From NCBI GenBank assembly GCA_964017045.1, contig OZ024794.1:56371108-56435107 (forward strand): a DNA stretch of 64,000 nt, in the 5' to 3' direction. Of the stretch, positions 60,263 through 64,000 are shown piece after piece (within the stretch, counting starts at the first letter, position 1; each line of letters opens with the position of its first letter). The notes below the pieces were generated by a model, which was given only the letters and a program-made list of their open reading frames with translations, was not told where the DNA came from and did no database searches. The position numbers were made by a program, and so were the translations under genes. Origin of the DNA: Omphiscola glabra. Lineage: Eukaryota; Mollusca; Gastropoda; Lymnaeidae.

Positions 60263-61667
60263 GACGTCCTTTTTGTGGGTGGCCCCATATTATATAGGCT
60301 ATACTATACTATATAATATAACAACATTGGACTCTAATCGATCTACTTTACCTCACTCCAAGTAGTCCTACTACAACTGATTATATGACTTTTTGCACAA
60401 AAGTTTAATTGACAGTTGATAGTTAATTCGATTATATTGGCTACTAATTAATAGGGTCATTCATGGATTCATCGATTAACGGGCTACTAGTTCACAGATG
60501 AACCACCCGAACACCCTCACAATCAATGGTCGCCTGCAGAAACTCGGGCCACATCAACACACACGGCAAGCCACTAATCGATCAGCTGACCCAGCCAACG
60601 CACCAACCGAGGAGTTGACGCTAAAAATAGCCCGCAACCAGCAATGTAGCACGCTTGTAGAATTCACTAGTGCGTTTTATAGGGCACTTATCTCCCGACC
60701 AAGCTACACAGCCACCATCGTGCAGCGAGGGACGCCGACCTAGCTAGGCATTAGTTTAGCTTTGTGAGTGCGGTTTCCTTTAATGTGATACATTAGCTTT
60801 CTAAGGGAAGTTTCTTAAATATCTTTTGCATTATTCAATCATTTTTATGAGAATGTTGTGTTTTATTTCGAATGAAACCTTGCAAATATAACGTAAGTGG
60901 CGGTAATGTGATGTCGGCTGCAATTAAATACTAAAACAGATTCTTTCGTAATCATAACGAAGGGCTTTGTTTCGTAGCTTGTTTAGGAATGAAGTTAGTT
61001 GTGAAGTTTATTAAACTATGTGTCTCACGAATTCGTGTCCTTCAACACATAAAATATAGTCTATAACTATATAGTTATTGCCGGAAGATTTTGAAGGACC
61101 AGTGAATTCCCAGAAAGCTTTGGCACTTGGCATCGTCTTAGACTTAGGACATATGTGGTTCGTTCAACTCTTTAAAAACTCAGTGTCGGATTATTCATAT
61201 GAAATACATTACAAACAATACAACACTAATGTGTGTTTCGGGGGGGGGGGGCAGTTGGGCCCATGCCCCCAGTGCTCTCGAGGTTCAAGGGCCTCTGCCT
61301 CTAGAACCAGTCTTAGGAATCCCGTTTCTGGTTTTGACATGTAGCCTATAGTTGTTGAATAGCCTAGCTATAGGCCTATATGTATTTGTTATATAGATAG
61401 GCATATAGCCGTAAATGTGCCTTAAATAATACATGTTTTTACAATGCAAGATGTCGTATTTTTATAGTGTTTAAACCTGTAGGCTGTAAGGAGTGTGTAA
61501 GAAAGTGGTATAATTTAAAAAAAATTATCCTCTGGGAATTAAGATATTGTCAACTAAAGAAGTTGTGGGAAGTAACCTCTTGTTGTCACTAAAATATCGG
61601 AATGCATCCCGCCCCCTTTTTAAAAAAAAAAGACAAATCCTAGATCCACCCACGTAGATACTGGTAC
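60263..61667. other. Intergenic, no recognised gene
   Basis: A GC-richer open frame at 60498–60743 has no recognisable domain and no splice or family support, so it is not called. A G-run is at 61240–61250. Confidence 0.4.
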
Positions 61668-61835
61668 CAGTGGCGTAGCGAGCTTAACTCGCGCTCGGGG
61701 TACAATACCTTTTTAGCGCCCCCCTATTCGAAAACCATACAATATTATAGTAAAATATACCATTTGGCGCCCCTTTGTGAGTAGCGCCCGGGGCATGATG
61801 ACCCCCTTGCCCCCCCCCCCCTCACTACGCCACTG
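61668..61835 (-). mobile_element. hAT MITE family A, copy 2 (168 bp), perfect TSD
   Basis: Begins CAGTGGCGTAGCGAGC and ends CTCACTACGCCACTG. ACTGGTAC flanks both sides (61660–61667 and 61836–61843). The interior is the reverse complement of the element at 37190–37373, including CCATTTGGCGCCCC and TGAGTAGCGCCCGGGG. Confidence 0.93.
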
Positions 61836-62310
61836 ACTGGTACTATATGAAGTATATGTCGTACTATAAGTGATTAATGACATGTAAGATATTCTAAGTG
61901 TATACCGGGTAACAGTAACCACTGGTATTATATTCCGTGAACTTTTAATGGTATCCTATGGCTGCTGATTTTTGCGTTTGAGAAACACTTTAGACTAGAA
62001 GTATCGTGTTTAAATTGTCACAGATTAAACATGTCGTTTGGCAAGAATATTTATATATGTGCTGAAAATGAATGTGTTAGGCCTACAATGTAATTTTTAA
62101 AAAAAATCCATTTAAGTGGATCAATAAAAGAATATTTCTTAGTCTCAATCTTCATACTTTGATTTGAGAACCTCGCTTACTTTCTATGACTCCATGCCTT
62201 GAGTTAAAAACACTAATTGCGTCCTATGACTCCGACATGATTTAACAACATTGACTACGTTAGCTTCCGCGACGCAGAAATTGTTTTGTTGTGGGATTAA
62301 GTAGGGCTGA

Positions 62311-62424
62311 GGATGGAGATTGGTGAAATCTTCCAGGACCCCTAGTCAGGATGGAGACTTGTGAAATCTTCCAGGACCCCGAGTCAGGATGGAGACTGGT
62401 GAAATCTTCCAGGACCCCGAGTCG
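62311..62424. repeat. 38-bp tandem repeat, 3 copies
   Basis: Units beginning GGATGGAGAC at 62311, 62349 and 62387 share TGAAATCTTCCAGGACCCC. Confidence 0.92.
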
Positions 62425-62530
62425 ACCATATTGTGACGTAGTGTAGATGTTCGTTAAAAAAAAGAAGCAAGACTCTGTTAATATGTTGTCATGACGTTTT
62501 AAGGATGAGCTCTAGGAATCTCTAAAACTA

Positions 62531-63530
62531 CAGGGGAACCTCTCATAACGAGCATAATTCGTTCCACAATCTGACTCGTTAAGCGAAACACTCGTTTAAC
62601 GAAACAATTTTTCCAATACAAATCAATGTAAAATACGATAATGCGTTACATGCTGAAAAAATACTATTTTTTCAAAAAATTTTATTAACATTTATTCAAA
62701 TAAAATTACTTATGAATTGTTAAGGAGTGTAACAACTTGGAATATAATTTAGATTTGAAACAAAAAAAACGTAAATAAAAATATGATTTGATGCATGACA
62801 AATAATTAACCCTTTTTACCTAGAAAACTGTCTAAAGAAATTTGTCTTTGCCGACGCTTCAAAATTTGACGAAAATGTGTCACAGCATTAGCATTGAACA
62901 AATTTGTAGCACGAATAACCACCTCCTTATTAGGGTGATGCTTCTCAATGTACGATGCAACAGTTTCCCCATACTTTCGGCATTTCTCTTATTGCACTAG
63001 AAGATTGTTGCTCTGCTACTTCCTCTTCCATTAATGAGCTCTCCTCCATAATTTCTTGCTGTGAAACACGATGCAACTCCATAAGCTCTTCGGTGGTCAA
63101 CTCTTGACTGTGCTCTTTCACAAGCTCTTCAATATCGTTGTTGCCCACCTCGAGTCCCATGATATTGGCCAATGACACAATCTCGTTAACTCCACCTTGC
63201 TCTCGCTTTTCAATGATTTTACGTTTCATTTCAACAGTTATTTTTTCTCTCTTATGATTGTCTTCTTGTGGTTTTTTTTTCTTCGAAGACATTTTAGCAC
63301 AGGTTATTACACTTTGCACATAAAAAAATGACGAATACTGTCTGAATACAAAATTTGTAAAAACTGGTGATCACACACGAAAACAATACGCTAACAGACC
63401 GAGTGCTATAAACACAGACTAATACATCGGCGCGGAAGTTCCGGTTCACAAATGAATGTCGGGAAAAAGGGACTTTCTCTATCTGCGTAACTCGTTATAC
63501 GAAATGTCGCTCGTTAAGGGAGCAACTTTT
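62531..63530 (-). mobile_element. Internally deleted Tigger/pogo element
   Basis: The left end CAGGGGAACCTCTCATAACG follows TA, the target of Tc1/pogo elements. CGAGCGACATTTCGTATAACGAG near 63483–63520 on the minus strand is the degenerate right arm. The minus strand from 63292 encodes MSSKKKKPQEDNHK and ITVEMKRKIIEKREQGG, like the start of the pogo/CENPB helix-turn-helix. It then runs directly into the C-terminal tail (VNEIVSLANIMGLEV, TTEELMELH). The whole DDE catalytic core between is missing. One frameshift near 62965 moves the end, YIEKHHPNKEVV to SLDSFLGKKG, to another frame (stop at 62806). It is non-functional. Confidence 0.85.
62806..63292 (-). pseudogene. Tigger transposase pseudogene, core-deleted and frameshifted
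   Basis: Coding remnant of the element at 62531–63530. The N-terminal DNA-binding start and the C-terminal acidic tail are joined in one frame, consistent with an internal deletion rather than splicing. A later single-base shift near the GTATGGGGAAAC run separates the final ~55 residues. Without the DDE triad it cannot transpose. Confidence 0.82.
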
Positions 63531-63548
63531 TCACATTTTTTGTGTGAT

Positions 63549-63665
63549 TCCCCTTGAACACCTTGTTGTCTAGGCTCCGCGGCTTGCGATTTCCCTTGAT
63601 CACCTTGTTGCCCAGGCTCAGCGGCTTGCGATTCTCTTTGAACACGTTGTTGCCCAGGCTCCGTA
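63549..63665. repeat. 42-bp minisatellite, about 3 copies
   Basis: Unit CTTGTTGTCTAGGCTCCGCG then GCTTGCGATTTCCCTTGATCAC repeats with variation. The period is 14 codons, so minus-strand frames stay open (for example AAEPGQQGDQGKSQ). It adjoins the right side of the Tigger remnant. Confidence 0.85.
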
Positions 63666-64000
63666 ATTTCGCTAGACGGTCGGATGTCAAATAAAAGTGA
63701 CACACGCATTTCGTGTCAGGTCTAAGAGACAAGAATGCCGGCGAAACAATTGATTACATACGTTTAAATTTAACGTTTAATTTAAATAGTATTGCTATTG
63801 GCTGTCATTGATACTGATTCCCCATACCTAATCCTTTCTTGCTGGGTCAAGTATTACACAGAGTTAAGTGATGTTATTGTATTTGGAAAAAATAGCGCCT
63901 TCATTAATATGAAAAATACCCCCCTCCCCCTTTTTTTTTTCCTCTGCATGTTTCGCTCCCAGCGAAGCAAATTTAGTTTTGAAACATCTTGGAATCTTGT
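63666..64000. other. Intergenic sequence at right edge
   Basis: No gene or named element was recognised. It includes poly-C and poly-T runs near 63920–63940. Confidence 0.4.

Noticed and set aside
60498..60743. 81-residue open frame in GC-richer DNA
   Set aside because: No recognisable domain, no splice context and no neighbouring exons; may be transposon-derived but unsupported.

Overview
The window is nuclear DNA of an invertebrate animal. It is AT-rich, its genes are split by short GT–AG introns, and gene-sized deserts are full of small DNA transposons, SINE copies and minisatellites. The SERAC1, HSPA13 and FBXO33 orthologues and the small secreted reelin-domain protein would fit a gastropod mollusc (a Biomphalaria- or Bulinus-like snail). 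That placement is an inference from overall character, not proven by any single marker.

Layout. (1) 1–11283, minus strand: the first twelve coding exons of SERAC1, read right to left. They run from a mitochondrial-type N-terminus to the GHSMGG nucleophile elbow; the rest of the lipase domain lies off the left edge. Its introns hold two LINE fragments, two hAT-type miniature elements, a 38-bp minisatellite, and a 1.6-kb decayed hAT transposon that carries a tRNA-derived SINE. (2) 11284–13267: a 2-kb divergent intergenic region. (3) 13268–18377, plus strand: a complete HSPA13 (STCH), the ER Hsp70-like ATPase without a substrate-binding domain, in eight exons. (4) 18378–25806: mostly non-coding, with a probable profilin-family terminal exon on the minus strand at 22744–23078. 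(5) 25807–30741, minus strand: an uninterrupted 1644-codon reading frame for a large acidic protein I do not recognise. It contains two copies of a motif of about 25 residues and is the most novel protein here. (6) 33880–38457, plus strand: a six-exon secreted reelin-domain (Reeler) protein of the 'putative defense protein' type. (7) 38458–52214: a 13.7-kb gene-poor stretch. (8) 52215–56241, minus strand: complete four-exon FBXO33, an F-box substrate receptor. (9) 56242–64000: gene-free, with three minisatellites and several miniature inverted-repeat elements. It also holds a Tigger/pogo derivative in which the transposase N-terminus is joined to its C-terminal tail.

The genes are housekeeping or signalling genes with separate jobs: mitochondrial/ER lipid remodelling, ER chaperone, actin binding, ubiquitin ligase and secreted immune-type protein. 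There is no operon-like logic. What stands out is the unknown 1644-residue protein and a well-preserved record of mobile-element activity. Several elements have intact 8-bp target-site duplications, one family is present twice in opposite orientation, and a SINE family shows two different 3' ends.

I did not find a CRISPR array, rRNA, bona fide tRNA or any prokaryote-like system. All exon boundaries were read by eye from GT–AG signals, reading phase and remembered family conservation, without alignment.
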